This document shows positions 11,689 through 23,391 of a stretch of 64,000 nucleotides of DNA, in pieces. The notes below the pieces were generated by a model. The model was not told where the DNA came from. It ran no database searches and was given only the letters and a program-made list of their open reading frames with translations. A program made the position numbers and the translations under genes. Position 1 is the first letter of the stretch. Each line of letters starts with the position of its first letter. This DNA is from Gordius sp. MW1 (Eukaryota; Nematomorpha; Gordioida; Gordea; Gordiidae), in assembly GCA_964036665.1 (NCBI GenBank), contig OZ038528.1, forward strand, positions 24,539,245-24,603,244, read 5' to 3'.

Positions 11689-12359
11689 TGTGGTATACGT
11701 GTATACCATGTTACCATGTGTTAGTATACCACGTTTTAATGTCCGCGGTATACTTTGATCTTACTTTGATTTATTTTATTAATGTTAATGTAAAAGGGTT
11801 AAAGAACGGTTCTGCAATCCTTATAATTAAAAAAAGGGATTGGCCAAAGGAAGGCACTTTTACCGCGGGTTAACCTAGATGCGGAAGTGGCTAAGTTTCT
11901 TTGACGCTCGCTTTTTTTAATAACTTTTTCTTTTTATTTTCAACTCAGCCACATCTGGTACTCATTTTCGCAGCCCCGTCTGAAGATTTTCAGTACATTG
12001 CTCGTAATCAAGCCCACCACCCAGGGAAGATTCAACGGCTTTAAAAGCGAGATCTCACATTAACATTTCAATCCTTGTTAGTCCTTGTAAATTTTCCCCA
12101 TTTTTAAATATTTCCCAAATCTTTGTACTCTTCCTAAAACCATTGTAATTGTCCCCAATCCCTACGGTTACCCCCATTTATTGTAATTTTCCCTTCGCAA
12201 AACATTTTAATTGTAAATCCCCCTATTAATGTTGTACATAATTATTCGTATAAATTATTACGTCTGTAGTTAACTATTCGCGTTAATAAAGTAAATTCGA
12301 GTTTTTCTTGGTAAAATCTTTTTACTTACATCGCTACCCGCCTTCCGCCAGCCATTACA
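11689..12359 (+). repeat. 5' LTR
   Basis: It begins TGTGGTATACGTGTATACC, contains the short inverted GGTATAC motifs, and ends CCATTACA just before TTGGTATCAGA. It aligns base for base with the 3' LTR apart from scattered changes and a few short indels. An AATAAA at about 12292 would suit polyadenylation in the R region. Confidence 0.9.
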
Positions 12360-12774
12360 TTGGTATCAGATTCGCCCTCTTCTTAAAAAAAGGAATTGTA
12401 AGTAAAAATATTTTATGTTTAAATATTAAAATAAAATTAGTATTTGTTTTTATTAAAATGTTGAGATAAAATTAGTAAAATTCTATTTGAATGTTAGTTT
12501 AATTAATTAAATATAATTTAATAGAAGGTATAATTGAATATTTCTGAATAGTGGAATAGGTTTGATCACATAAATGTCTATTGTAAAATATTAGATTGAA
12601 ATTATTAAAAGGTGAATATATCTGTCGATGCATATTTTTATATAATGGATAAAGGATTTTTATGTTTGATAATTATACTTTTAATAACTATAATTACGTT
12701 AAACAATTATTGGATACGATTATTTTTAATAAAATGGTTACTGTATACGTTATGATAATTAATTTAATTTGAAA
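12360..12774 (+). other. Primer-binding site and leader of the LTR element
   Basis: TGGTATCAGA at 12361-12370 is the likely primer-binding site. The following 400 bp are very A+T-rich with no long frame, presumably leader and degraded Gag, and are interrupted by the LINE insertion. Confidence 0.55.
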
Positions 12775-14524
12775 ACTCTTGTTTGCCTTTAACAACCTAA
12801 ACAGAAATTCCTTTATTAACACTTTCATCGATGCTTTTCCCCAATATGCCAACTATATTCTTTTAAGTTATGGCACCCCGTCTATTTTAAAATTTGGACA
12901 ATTTTTCATTGATTCAGCTGAGGGCATTCAACAGGGGGACCCCCTTGGCCCCCCTTGGCCCCCCCCCCCCTTATTTTGTATGGCCATCAAACCATTAATA
13001 GATGAAATCAACGACAAATGCAATTTGAGGTTAAACGTATGGTATCTCGACGATGCCACCCTATCAGGCACCACGGAAGAGCTAATCAAAGCTCTTAACA
13101 TCATTAATGAATACTACATAAAACTTAATCTATCATTAAACGCGACAAAATGCGAAATTTATTCTGACAGCACAACTGACATCCACCCATCCTTTGCATC
13201 TTTTCTAAGCCTCGAGAAGGACGAGGTATTTTTACTAGGTTCTCTGAAATTTTTAAGCTTATGCCCGCCCATCACGCATTTTACATATTGAAAAACTACT
13301 TTAATATAGCCAAAATATTATTTTGCTTCCGATCAACAAGCGCATTTTTGCATACACATATTTTACATAATTTCGAAACCCACATAAAATCTGTCATCGA
13401 ATCCACCCTGAACTTATCATTCGATACTAACACCTGGCTACAAGCCACATCACCAACAAAATCTGGGGGTCTGGGAATTCGTTCACCAAGCTCCTTATCC
13501 TTGGCCTCATTTATATCATCCCACTTATCCTCAAAATCCATCGTCGCCAAACTAATCTCATACCCCCTTGATGAAACATTTATACAGGCCCTATCCCTTT
13601 GGAATTTAAATGTTCTACCAGAAAGCTCACCACCACAAACACCAAATCAAAAGGATTGGGATGCATGTTTGGTTTCGCGCTCCGTTGCTTATCTCCTTTC
13701 GAGCTGCGATACCAAACAACGTCACAACCTTAGATCTTTGGTGTTTCATAAATCTGGACATGAATGGCTAGAGGCTTTTCCTAGCAGGTTTTCCAATATG
13801 ATGTTAGAGGATTGCGAGCTATCCTACAATGTAGCACTACGCCTTGGAATAAAATACACAAAGGCATATGCCTGTAAAAATTGCAACCTGCCTGTGGATG
13901 AAGAAGCACGCCACCCGTTACACTGCAGACTTAATAAATTTAGACACTTGCGACACTCTAAAATTAATTCTATTATCCAGTCAGCCCTTAGAAAGGCCCA
14001 AATTCCATCCATACTTGAACCTTCAGATCGTGCCCTTGAAGGTCGAATGCGTCCTGACGGTTCATCGCTAGTCCCATGGGAAAATGGTCTCCTTTTAAAG
14101 TGGGATTTTACATGCATAGACCTTTGCCCCCTCTAATCTTAATTATGACCCCATGGCCCTCGCCGAAAAACGCAAGCTACAAAAATACAAGGCCCTTTTG
14201 GACTCTAGTATTTTTATCCCAATAGTTTCCTCCTGTTCAGGATCCTATGGAAAAATGGCGTTGGCTTTATTCAAAGAAATAGGCAGGCGATCCCCTCCCT
14301 CCAAATATTCCCCCGCATTTTTATTAATTAACAATCAATAGCCATCTTAATTGCAAAATTTAATTTCAAATCTTTTTTGGATTCTTGGCCTCTTCTAAAA
14401 GAGGAAGATGAAAACATATTACTCATATAATGTTTTTTTTAATATCATTATTATATATTTGTACCATTTAATATTATGTTTAAATATATATCAATAAACA
14501 AATTTTATCTTAAAAAAAAAAAAA
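12775..14524 (+). mobile_element. 5'-truncated LINE (non-LTR retrotransposon) inserted in the LTR element
   Basis: The segment starts in the middle of a reverse transcriptase and ends in an A13 tail at 14512-14524, the usual form of a 5'-truncated LINE copy. An imperfect candidate target duplication, AATTAATTT..TTTGA, occurs before (about 12757) and after (about 14523) the insert, though the A+T-richness makes this weak. Related pieces occur at 34190-34620, 46190-46420, 46520-47045 and 47218-47476. Confidence 0.75.
12779..14341 (+). pseudogene. LINE reverse transcriptase, C-terminal half, frameshifted
   Basis: The first block (12779-13291) includes the RT motif AEGIQQGDPLGP, then FCMAIKPL, and the catalytic YLDD in VWYLDDATLSG. 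A C-rich expansion (about 12940-12970) adds Pro/Trp residues right after the GDPLGP motif. The frame changes near 13261-13291. The second block (to 14136) has the thumb-like and Cys/His-containing tail (YACKNCNLPVDEEARHPLHC), and a further shift leads to 14153-14341 with a typical LINE C-terminus (KMALALFKEIGRRSPP). The clade was not assigned. It is not functional. Confidence 0.75.
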
Positions 14525-14724
14525 TTAATTTTTTTGATTAAACAAAAACTTTTGTATAAATTACTTACTTAATTTTACTTAAATTGTTTTGTTTAATTAA
14601 ATTTAATTTTCGATTTAAATTATTTGGTGTAATTAATTTAAATAAAGTTTAATTGAATCTTTTAATTTATAATGTTTGGGTTTTACACGCCTCCGTCAAT
14701 TGGTATCAATTTTTTTAATTATTT
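14525..14724 (+). other. A+T-rich remainder of the Gag/leader region
   Basis: No open frame. At 14688-14709 CGCCTCCGTCAATTGGTATCA resembles the LTR end plus primer-binding site seen at 12341-12370, so a second, older LTR end may be buried here. Confidence 0.3.
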
Positions 14725-15171
14725 GTGCGCGGACAAATTACTTGTATATTTATCAATTTAACCGTACTAGTTTTATTTGTTTTATATAAATTAAAAAGGG
14801 TAGAGAAAGTTTTTTTACTTAAGTCTAATTATAAGTCTAATATAAGGTGTTATGGGTGTGGGCAACGGGGACATCTTAAAAAGGATTGTGTTAATAGATA
14901 TTTTAAAAGGGGCAATCATGGAAATTTTAGATATGTGTCGGGAAATTTTGCACAACGCGGCCCGATGGGGAATTTTAGTAATTATGCGTACCCCAATAAA
15001 CCCTACACAGACTATAGATTTACCCACAAAAATTCCCCAAGTTTTAACGCACCAACGACCTCAAATAACTACAACACCAAAGAGGTTGGGGATGGGAAAT
15101 GTTACTATAGGTGTTGGGGACCTGTCAATCTCACGCAAACAGCTGCTAATGGGCAGGGTGTGTTTGATTGA
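14725..15171 (+). pseudogene. Gag remnant with zinc knuckle
   Basis: The key feature is CYGCGQRGHLKKDC (C-x2-C-x4-H-x4-C), the nucleic-acid-binding knuckle of retroelement Gag, at about 14850-14891. A basic, Asn/Tyr/Gly-rich tail follows. The N-terminal capsid-like part is not recognisable, probably because of the LINE insertion and decay upstream. Confidence 0.7.
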
Positions 15172-15258
15172 CTAGCGCAGGCTAATTCAAATTATATAGA
15201 TATGCGCACGGTAGATATAAATAAGGTTTTTATTTGGTCAGCTTCACCTTAAGTGATA

Positions 15259-15440
15259 GTAAATGTCGATAAACATTTATATTAGATACTGGCGCCGCAA
15301 TATCAATTATTAGTTATAGAACTTTCAAAAAATTTTGGGCCGCCAGAAAGTTTGAAACTGCCAATATAATTGCAAGACAAGTTGATAATACTTTAATAAC
15401 TGTCCTGGGTAGAATTTATGTTTTAGTTAAAGTGGCATGA
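15259..15440 (+). pseudogene. Retroviral-type aspartic protease of the LTR element
   Basis: The frame FILDTGAAISIISYRTFKKF carries the D-T-G-A active-site signature of retropepsins and continues about 55 residues to a TGA. It lies directly between the zinc knuckle and RT, as in Ty3/gypsy elements. It is not in one frame with either neighbour. Confidence 0.7.
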
Positions 15441-15804
15441 TTTATAGTTAAATTAGATTTATATATTATTAAAGAAAATGTAGATAACATAATGGGCTGG
15501 TCCTGGATTAGGATAATTGGGCCCCTAATTCAATGGTGGGGATTTTGTAATAAAAATAATGCCCGCAAATTTTTCAAGGTTGATGTTAAGCCCATGGTGA
15601 TGTCGAAGGCGTTGTCATGTAGTTCACAGTGCAGGGATTTCATACCCGTTTTTCATTCTGATTTAGAGCGCATAGCCTATAAATCTGATAACTCGGGAAG
15701 TCCCGTCTGCCAAGAACGACTCATTTTTTCATGCCGATTTACAGTGCGGGGTACCTCTGCAACCCACATGCCATAAATGAGCTAATCTGGGGGCAAAGTC
15801 TGAT

Positions 15805-17040
15805 TTGGTCACAACATGGCACACCAAAATTGATAATATAAAAAACCAATTCTTTAACATTTTTGAACCCGGTTTAGGATGTCCAAACCAAATGACGAAA
15901 GTTAGAGTTGATTTAAATGCGATTCCTAAATTTTGTTCTGCCAGGCGCGTACCTTTAATTTTAAAAAATAAGGTCGACGAGGTAATTAAAACATGGTTAA
16001 AGGATAACGTAATTGAACCTATTGGCTGTTCGGAATGGGCTACACCTTTGATACAGGTCAGGAAGACTGACGGTACAGTTAGGGTCTGATTATAGAATAA
16101 CGGCAAACAAATGTGTTATTGAGGTAAAATACCCATTGCCTAGGTTAGTAATTTTGTTAAATTAATAGGCGCTAAATTTTTCTTAAAAATTGACCTTGCC
16201 AACGCTCACTTGCAATTACAGGTAGATGAAAAGTCATCGCGGCTCCTAACAAATACCGATGCCGGACTTTTTAAACTTAAAAGGCTACCTTTTGGCTTAA
16301 GCATTTCAGCGTGCTATGGCGTCTATTTTTAGTAACTTACACGGTATAATATTTTATTTGGACGATATATTAATAACGGGACGGACGAAAGACGAGCATG
16401 ATTTGCGTCTTGTTCAGGGCTTGAATTTAATTAGTCTAAAAGGTATAAAAGTTTCAGCTAAAAAATGTGTTTTTGGGACTGAACAAATTGTTTATTTAGG
16501 ACATATTTTAAATAATGGTAATATTCAACCAAAATATGATAAGATAGAGGCCATTAAAAATGTTAAACTGCCTGCAAATAAAAAGGAACTATGGTCATTT
16601 ATGGGTCTAATAAATTATTTCAGTAAATTTATAAATAATTACACTGAATATGCTGGACCATTGTACTAATTGACAAAAAATGACATTATATTTAAATGGA
16701 GTAAAAGTGATATTGAAAAATTTGATTTTTTGAAAAATATCTTGCTTAAAAAACCCATTTTAAAATGTTTTGATCCTAATAAACAACATATACTAAGGGT
16801 CGATGCGTCTAATATTGGTATTGGAGGCGCATTATGGCAGGTCGAGGATGGAATGGAGCATCCAATTTTGTATTTTTCGCGTAAATTAAAACAGAGGTAG
16901 GATATTCTGTTATAGAACGCGAGGCATTAGCGTTGATTTACGGTTTACAGCGATGTCGCGAATATTTAATTGACAAATAGTTTACTGTAATCACAGATCA
17001 TAAGCCGCTTGTTGCATTATTTAAAAGGCGAAGGCCGAAC
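15805..17040 (+). pseudogene. RT and RNase H of the LTR element
   Basis: RT begins around VRVDLNAIPKFCSARRVPLI and KDNVIEPIGCSEWATPLIQV (15805-16089). After a frame change come motifs around DLANAHLQLQVDE and LKRLPFGLS, then the catalytic YLDDILITG near 16355. LWSFMGLINYFSKF leads to a stop at 16667-16669. RNase H follows with RVDASNIGIGGALWQ (16795-16840) and, past another stop, degraded EREALA- and TDHKPL-like motifs to about 17040. Five or more frame breaks or stops make it inactive. Confidence 0.8.
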
Positions 17041-17045
17041 TATTA

Positions 17046-18290
17046 ATGTCTCCTAGGTTACAACGTTGGCTTGTAATGTTGGGTAATTTTACATTAACCC
17101 TAAAATACGGTAAGGGAAAGGACAATCATTTGGCTAATGTACTATCGCGTTTGGGCGCAGATACCATTGAGGCCGATGATTTACCTTTGTCTTGTGATAT
17201 TATAGGCGGACATGTAATCAATGCTTTAAATATTTTAGATTTAAACGATATTGTTAACGAAAGTAATACGGACCCTGAAATATGTAAAGTAAAGGATATT
17301 TTGGCAGGCATAGACAATAAAATTAATGTACCCACCCCTTTTAAACATGTTTTGAACAATTATATGTAGAAGATAATGTTCTTAAGAAGCATGAAAGGTT
17401 AGTGGTACCAATTAAGCTTCGTCAGGAGGTGCTAAAAATATTACATCAGGGACACTGTGGGATGGTTAAAATGAAAGCTTGGCCAGACAATACCTCTGGT
17501 GGAAAAAACTAACGATATACAAAAGTTCGTAAGGCAGTGTGAGCTTTGTAAGCTTGATGCACCGATGCCGCGTAGGAATAAAAAATCTAGGTGGCCTCGT
17601 CCTAAATTTCCGTGGGAGCGTATGCACATAGATTTTTTCGAATTAGATAAAAAACGGTAAATCTTGATAGTAGATGCGTTTTCCGGTTGGGCGGAATTTA
17701 AAATTATATCAAATATATCTAGTAGAGTAACATTTACAATCTTAAAGGAATTGATAGGGAATTACGGGTTTCCAGAAATAATTGTTACGGATAATGGTAA
17801 AGCTTTTGTTAGCAATGAATTTAAACAATTTTGTTTAAAAAATAAAATTAACCATATTTTAACTCCACCGTACCATCCAAGCTCTAATGGGCAGGTAGAA
17901 AGGTATGTAGGTATTGTTAAAAAATGGTTGAACATAGCTAAAGTAACGAGGACGGAACGTGGTTATCTAAACTTTATCACAATATGTCACCACGGTATCC
18001 TAATCGTGCTCGGGTTAGCTATGAGTTTTTAAATCGTAAATTAAGGTACCCACCCGATTTTTTAAAGCTCACCGAGCACCAAACTTCCTTCAGTATAAGT
18101 GTGCCAAAGAAAGTTTAAGGTAAACCAAAGAGTTTAGTATCGAAACTATTTGGGTAAACCTAAATGAGTGTTAGGTGTGATCATTGAAAAATTAGGGACA
18201 AAAGTCTATAAAGTTAAGGACTTAAATGAAAATAAATTTGAAATTAGGCACGTGGAACAATTAAAATTGTTTGATGCTATATAATTATGT
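17046..18290 (+). pseudogene. Integrase of the LTR element
   Basis: RNase H ends with LTLKYGKGKDNHLANVLSRL (about 17090-17150). The integrase HHCC zinc region is around HQGHCGMVKMKA and CELCKL (17440-17560), with a frame break. The core shows the DDE triad: VDAFSGWAEF (17668), VTDNGKAFVSNEF (17786) and PPYHPSSNGQVERYVGIV (17868 onward), with DD35E-like spacing. A C-terminal VIEKLGTKVYKVKDLNENKF resembles the GPY/F module. It is interrupted near 17650 and 18030. Confidence 0.8.
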
Positions 18291-18311
18291 TCAACGTTTA
18301 TTTCTATTTAG

Positions 18312-18788
18312 ATGAGGATAAATGCAGCATGGTGCGACGTGGAAGTGACATTTACGGTATCTAGGATCGAAAGGGTTGCGATGTACATTTTAATAAAAGT
18401 GGAAACGAACGTGAGGTCAAGGCTATTACACTTGAGGCACTCTCTGGGTCCGCCAGGCCAGGTCGGGAGGTCATACACACAACGCCCAAGATTGCCAAGA
18501 CGACCAAGAGAGGAGGGGGCTGCTGCGATAAGAATAAATAGTGATACGAACAATGAGCAACGACGAAATGTGTCTGGAAATCAATCGTTGCTCCGTCCTC
18601 CGATCTTGAAGAGAAAGAAGTGTTGGGGGTGTAAAGCCAAACACTTGCCCCCAATGTGCTTCAAAGTGAAAACCGGTTTGGGAAAGGTTACTCAACCCAA
18701 AGATGTCGCAGAGCTGGAGTCCAGGGTGACTATGGACACCCTGACTTTGGACAGCCCGGACCTTCAACTTCTCAATAAAAGGGAAAGG
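18312..18788 (+). CDS. Extra open frame between integrase and 3' LTR, with a C2HC-like motif
   Basis: From the ATG at 18312 the frame stays open up to the right LTR (and 36 bp into it). It codes for about 160 residues that are rich in Arg/Pro at first and then contain CWGCKAKHLPPMC, a C-x2-C-x3-H-x4-C cluster like a retroelement zinc knuckle. This is the longest uninterrupted frame in the element although all pol domains are broken. Its base composition is clearly richer in G+C than pol. Ty3/gypsy elements may carry an env-like or accessory gene here. No signal or membrane segment is seen, so an envelope is unlikely. A misplaced Gag or captured sequence is possible. Confidence 0.4.
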
Positions 18789-19469
18789 TGTGGTATGCGT
18801 GTATACCACATTACCACGTGTTAGTATACCACGTTTTAATGTGCGCGGTATACTTTGATCTTACTTTGATTTATTTTATTAATGTTAATGTAAAAGGGTT
18901 AAAGAACGGTTCTGCAATCCTTATAATTAAAAAAAGAAATTGGTCAAAGGAAGGCACTTTTACCGCGAATTAACCTAGACGCGGAAGCGGCTAAATTTCT
19001 TTGACGCTCGCTTTTTTTAATTACTTTTTCTTTTTATTTTTAACTCAGCCACATCTGCTACTCATTTTCTCAGCCCCGTCTGAAGATTTTTAGTACATTG
19101 TTCGTTGAATCAAGCCCACCACCCAGGGAAGATTCAACGTCTTTAAAAGCGAGATCTCACATCAACATTTCAGTCCTTGTAAATTAGTCCTTGTAGTTTT
19201 TCCCCATTTTTAAATATTTCCCAAATCTTTGTACACTTCCTAAAACCATTGTAATTGTCGTTAATTCCTAAGTTTACCCCCATTTATTGTAATTTTCCCT
19301 TCGCAAAACATTTTAATTGTAAATCCCCCTTTTATTGTTGTACATAATTATTCGTATAAATTATTACGTCTGTAGTTATTATAGTTATTCGCGTTAATAA
19401 AGTAAATTCGAGTTTTTCTTGGTAAAATCTTTTTACTTACATCGCTACCCGCCTTCCGCCACCATTACA
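18789..19469 (+). repeat. 3' LTR
   Basis: It starts TGTGGTATGCGTGTATACC after the purine tract at 18777-18788 and ends CCATTACA at 19469, followed by the target duplication GCCAT. It matches the 5' LTR with scattered substitutions and small indels. Confidence 0.9.
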
Positions 19470-19474
19470 GCCAT

Positions 19475-22440
19475 GCGATTAATTATTCTAACTAAATAGC
19501 CAAAATTGTTTATATTTTGGTTTTAACAACAACATCTTATATTAGAAATTGTATATTCTGGTTTAAACATCAATATCTCATGTTAGTAGTAAAATTCCAC
19601 AAAACAATGTTGCTAACCATACTATAGCCATAAGTCAAATATATTTAAATTCAAATGTCTTAAGATTTTGTAAAAAAATTGTTAACTAAAAAAGGTCCAT
19701 TAATTTATAATAAATTAATTTGTCCATATCTGCTTTTAAAATATGTCTATTCAAAAATAATGATTAAATTATGCTATAAATATTCTAATAATATGTTTGA
19801 TCCTTGGCTTATCATCCCTTAAGTTAATTTTGTTTCTCAATGCAAACCTAGTCATTATGATTCATATGCTTTTAACAATTACAATAGCTCGAGTACAAAC
19901 AATTTTACGACTTGCAAATTATATTAATTAGAGATTTAGTGTATGACTTTGCATAAAATGCACCTTTAGTTGCACTTATAATGATTTGAAGATGCATGTT
20001 TATATATATACACAATTCGTTAGTAGCCATCAACCCTTCTTAAATCATATGTTATTTTTAATATCTTGAGCCCAATTACATTAAATAGCTAATATAAAAT
20101 TCTCAAAGAATAAAAACAAAAGAACAAATTAATAAATTAAGTTGGCCGCTCCTGCTCATCTCGCATAAAACTCAGCTCAACTAAGCTCATGCAAATCATG
20201 CTTATAACTAATTCATTTTATAAAATCATGTTATAAACGCTTTATAGGGCTGCAAAAACTTATAATAAGCATATAATATATGAAGATTAACTTTTTTTAT
20301 TGCTGCATATATATTTTCTTTCATATTAAGCATATAATAATGAAGTTTAAATTTTTTACTGCTGCCTATATATTTTAGGGTTAGGGTTAGATTAAATGCT
20401 TTATAATAAGTTAATATGCATTTACAATATTTTATATTGTTATATATAATAGATATACTTATATAATAATGTTTAAATTATAATTTTTGTGAACTAGATG
20501 AATTGTGCTTTAGTTGAGTTGAGTAGGATTCAAGTTGGCACTTAGATTACGTTATAATTTACTATTTACTTTTGATCTTAGTTATACCAAATTATATGAC
20601 AATTTTTCTTACCTTACATAATCTGTTCTATATCATATTTATAAGTATAGTCCCCATAGAATCCGTGATCGCGAAGAGGAACGAAATATATTATCGACAC
20701 GAAAGAATTATGTGTGTTATAATATCTGACTCTAAATACGAACAAAGAGAGATTAAAAACTCCAATAAGATCCTTCAAGCATGACCTGCCTTGCCAGCGC
20801 AGCTGGCATTCGTAGTACGCGTATAATAAAGCGATGAGAGAGAGAGATGAGGGGAGGGGAGATGTGTATGCATTAATACGCGCCTAACAAAGCGATGAGA
20901 GAGAGATGAGGGGGGTTTGGGGAAAGACATGTATGTTATACTATGCATGTGAGCGCCTGTGCATCAGTGGTATGCAACTACAAAAAAAATATAGTCTCAT
21001 CTTTTTTGGAATAAAATAATAAATGATTTAAAGCCATATTAGATCGTTTGTCTTAAAAATGCATAATCCAAACTTACTTCTTGTGCTGCATGCAGAATAT
21101 CCTCATCCGAAATTTTTTCATAACTGAGTAAAACCACATTTTTATTGTCATTTTAGGAATTTCGGATTTTGATAATTTGTAGCTTCTTTTATTAATGAAT
21201 CTTGCAAAAATGTTTAGGTAGATCATCTTACAAAACATTGTTTATAAAATTTATCGATTAAATATGATGTATAATAATAAATCCAACAATTAAATCTAAC
21301 ATCCTAAATATAGACTAAACATATATTATTTATTTTCATCTTAGTTATGATAAGCATGGTGTTAGATAAATGGTGAAATTGTATAATATTTTTAAGGCAG
21401 TGTAAGGTAAAATATCTAAGAGGATGGTAAAAAACACATAACACTGGAGCAGGAGTTCCCAAACTTTCGAGTTATTGCCCTCCTGTAGATAAAAATTAGC
21501 ATATCGCCCACCCCCTTTCCAAAAACAAGTTTGAGGCAAAACATATTTTATATGATATATAATATACAATACTTGACAAATATCATAGGTCTGCATATTG
21601 GCTTTTTATTTCCATCCCGTCAATTTACATAATTATGATAAAAAAATGTATCCTTAAACAGTAATATGTTTTTTTTACAGAGCCCCCAGATTTCGGCATA
21701 AATGAGGTTAAAAGTGTGAAAAATGGCCTTTTATTGTTTTTTGAGGCTATTTTTCTACGTCATTTTTAATTTGTAAAATGTAAAAGTGCTTTTCGTATTA
21801 AGTTTTAATTATTAAACATCTTTTTGAAAACCTTACTGCTTTAAATTTTGGGAGCAAATATTGAATCAATTAATGGGTTACTTTGAAATTAAAGCTATAT
21901 TCTGTCCCCTTTAAATTTCTTATCTTATCTTAATAATGGCTCCCCATCCATTAATCCCTTTAATCTTGAATTTACTTCATAACTAGCCGCCTAGTGATGA
22001 TCAAAACCTGTGTTTTGTAACCCACGTCTCAGGGATAGGGGTTAGGTTGTGAAAAAGTCAAGTTTTTTAGACTTCCTAACCTACAGCTGGGGTGATCTCA
22101 AAAATAAGCCTAAAAACCTTAGGTCCCCCAACCTATAAACCGGGGTTGGGGTTAGGTTAACAAAATGATGTTAGTTTATATAGCGACAAATAAAAATAAA
22201 ATTTTTTTATTATTTTTTGAAAATATTTTCCATTTGCACCTTTAAAAACACTAACATCCTTTTACGTCGACCTGACCCCAATACCGGGTTTTGGGTTGGG
22301 GTGTATTACTAATTGAACGTTTTTTAGGTTTGCTTTGGGGATTAACGCCAGGTTTGGGTTAGGAAATCTAAGACCTCAAAGATTTTTTTACAATCTAAAC
22401 ATAAAATTTGCCTCAAAATGGATTAAAAATTTAAGACAGT
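19475..22440. other. Mostly unassigned A+T-rich sequence
   Basis: No assembled gene. A 70-codon frame at 20575-20784 (ESVIAKRNEIYYRHERIMCV) lacks a clear start and splice context. On the minus strand near 21060-21300 there are coding-like pieces (such as LSYEKISDEDILHAAQE before a GTAAGT donor) that I could not join in a consistent frame. At 22020-22400 GGGGTTAGGTT-like motifs recur on both strands. Confidence 0.35.
20815..20935. repeat. Two-copy tandem repeat of about 60 bp
   Basis: TAATAAAGCGATGAGAGAGA followed by a GATGAGGGG-type purine tract is repeated as CTAACAAAGCGATGAGAGAG with GATGAGGGG. Each unit is preceded by ACGCG and contains a (GA)n run. Confidence 0.5.
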
Positions 22441-22499
22441 TGCCCGGCCCGGCCAGTGGACTGGGCGGCCCGGGCTTTTCTGGTCTCTGATATATAGCC

Positions 22500-23130
22500 C
22501 TTCAACCTCTTTTCTCCGATTCAATCCATGTCTTTCTTTTTCTTTATCAAATATTTCGTCCCTCAGTCGTCGGGTTTATTTTACTGAGTTTCTTCCATTT
22601 TAATCGCGTAAGTGCCATCTGCCATGTCTTGATTAATCTTAGATTTCATAACTTTGTCGACTTGCTCTTTCTATGTAACACGAGGACGTCCTTTTTCTAC
22701 CTTCCCCCGCACCCCCATGTCTAATACTTTTCGATTTACATCATTCGCCTCCCTTCTTAATATATTACCTGACCACCTTAGCCGTCGTTAATCCAGTCCG
22801 CCTTAGGTATCCCCATTTTTTCAGGAGAAAGTCATTCGTCTTATGGTCAAGCTTCAAGCTCCATGGTATCATTCTCATCTCCGTGGCATGTAGTAGCTTC
22901 TCTTCCGTAGTATTTGCCCATGTTTAACTTCCATAGAGTATCACAGGTTATACAATGGATTTGTAAGCTTTTCTCTTCAACCTTATTGGCTTTTTCTTGT
23001 CGCACATTACACCGGATATACCTCGTCATTTAACCCATCTTTAAATACGGGCATTAACTTCTGTTGCGAAACCTGCTTCGATGCAACATCAAGCCGAAGT
23101 ATGCATACCTGTCTACTTTTGGGTACTTTA
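22500..23130 (-). pseudogene. Relic of an RTE-like LINE reverse transcriptase C-terminus
   Basis: Read on the minus strand there is a broken coding region with the sense of the well-known LINE tail: a Cys-containing basic segment (RYIRCNVRQEKANKVEEK, then KLNMGKYYGREATTC), further on a KMGIPKADW-like stretch, and finally a KRGRP-like basic region. The order resembles the C-terminal part of RTE-type endonuclease/reverse transcriptases found across animals. Many stops; clade not certain. Confidence 0.4.
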
Positions 23131-23391
23131 CATGGTTTATTTTGATAAGAATTTACATTATATAGTTTTCACTAAATCTTTTATTTTAAAAAAATATTAT
23201 TTCGCTATTGACCACTTTAGGACTTTTTGGGATTTTAGTATCAATTATTACTAAGAAGGTTCTAGTTGCAACAACTAGTTTTAATTACAATGACTTTAAT
23301 CATTTTATTATTAAATTGATCCATTAACGAAACACAATAATACAAAGACTCAGAAGTTTATTAGATATTTTTATACTATTTTTCAATTAAT

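Larger units (their letters stand above)
11689..19469 (+). mobile_element. Ty3/gypsy-type LTR retrotransposon with both LTRs and a 5-bp target duplication
   Basis: Two LTRs of about 671 and 681 bp start TGTGGTAT and end CCATTACA. The 5-bp GCCAT precedes the first (11684-11688) and follows the second (19470-19474), a target-site duplication. A primer-binding-like TGGTATCAGA (12361) follows the left LTR; it resembles the 3' end complement of initiator-Met tRNA. A purine tract AAAAGGGAAAGG (18777-18788) precedes the right LTR. Between them are Gag with one zinc knuckle, protease, RT, RNase H and integrase in Ty3/gypsy order, all with stops or frame changes. A LINE fragment sits in the 5' internal part. 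By eye the LTRs are near 95% identical. Confidence 0.9.

Noticed and set aside
20575..20784. 70-codon frame as a gene
   Set aside because: No ATG at its start, no splice context and no recognisable motif. A chance frame is likely.
21060..21300. Spliced minus-strand gene with pieces such as DVRFNCWIYYYTSYLIDKFY and SYEKISDEDILHAAQE
   Set aside because: I could not find any donor/acceptor combination that joins the pieces in one frame without stops.
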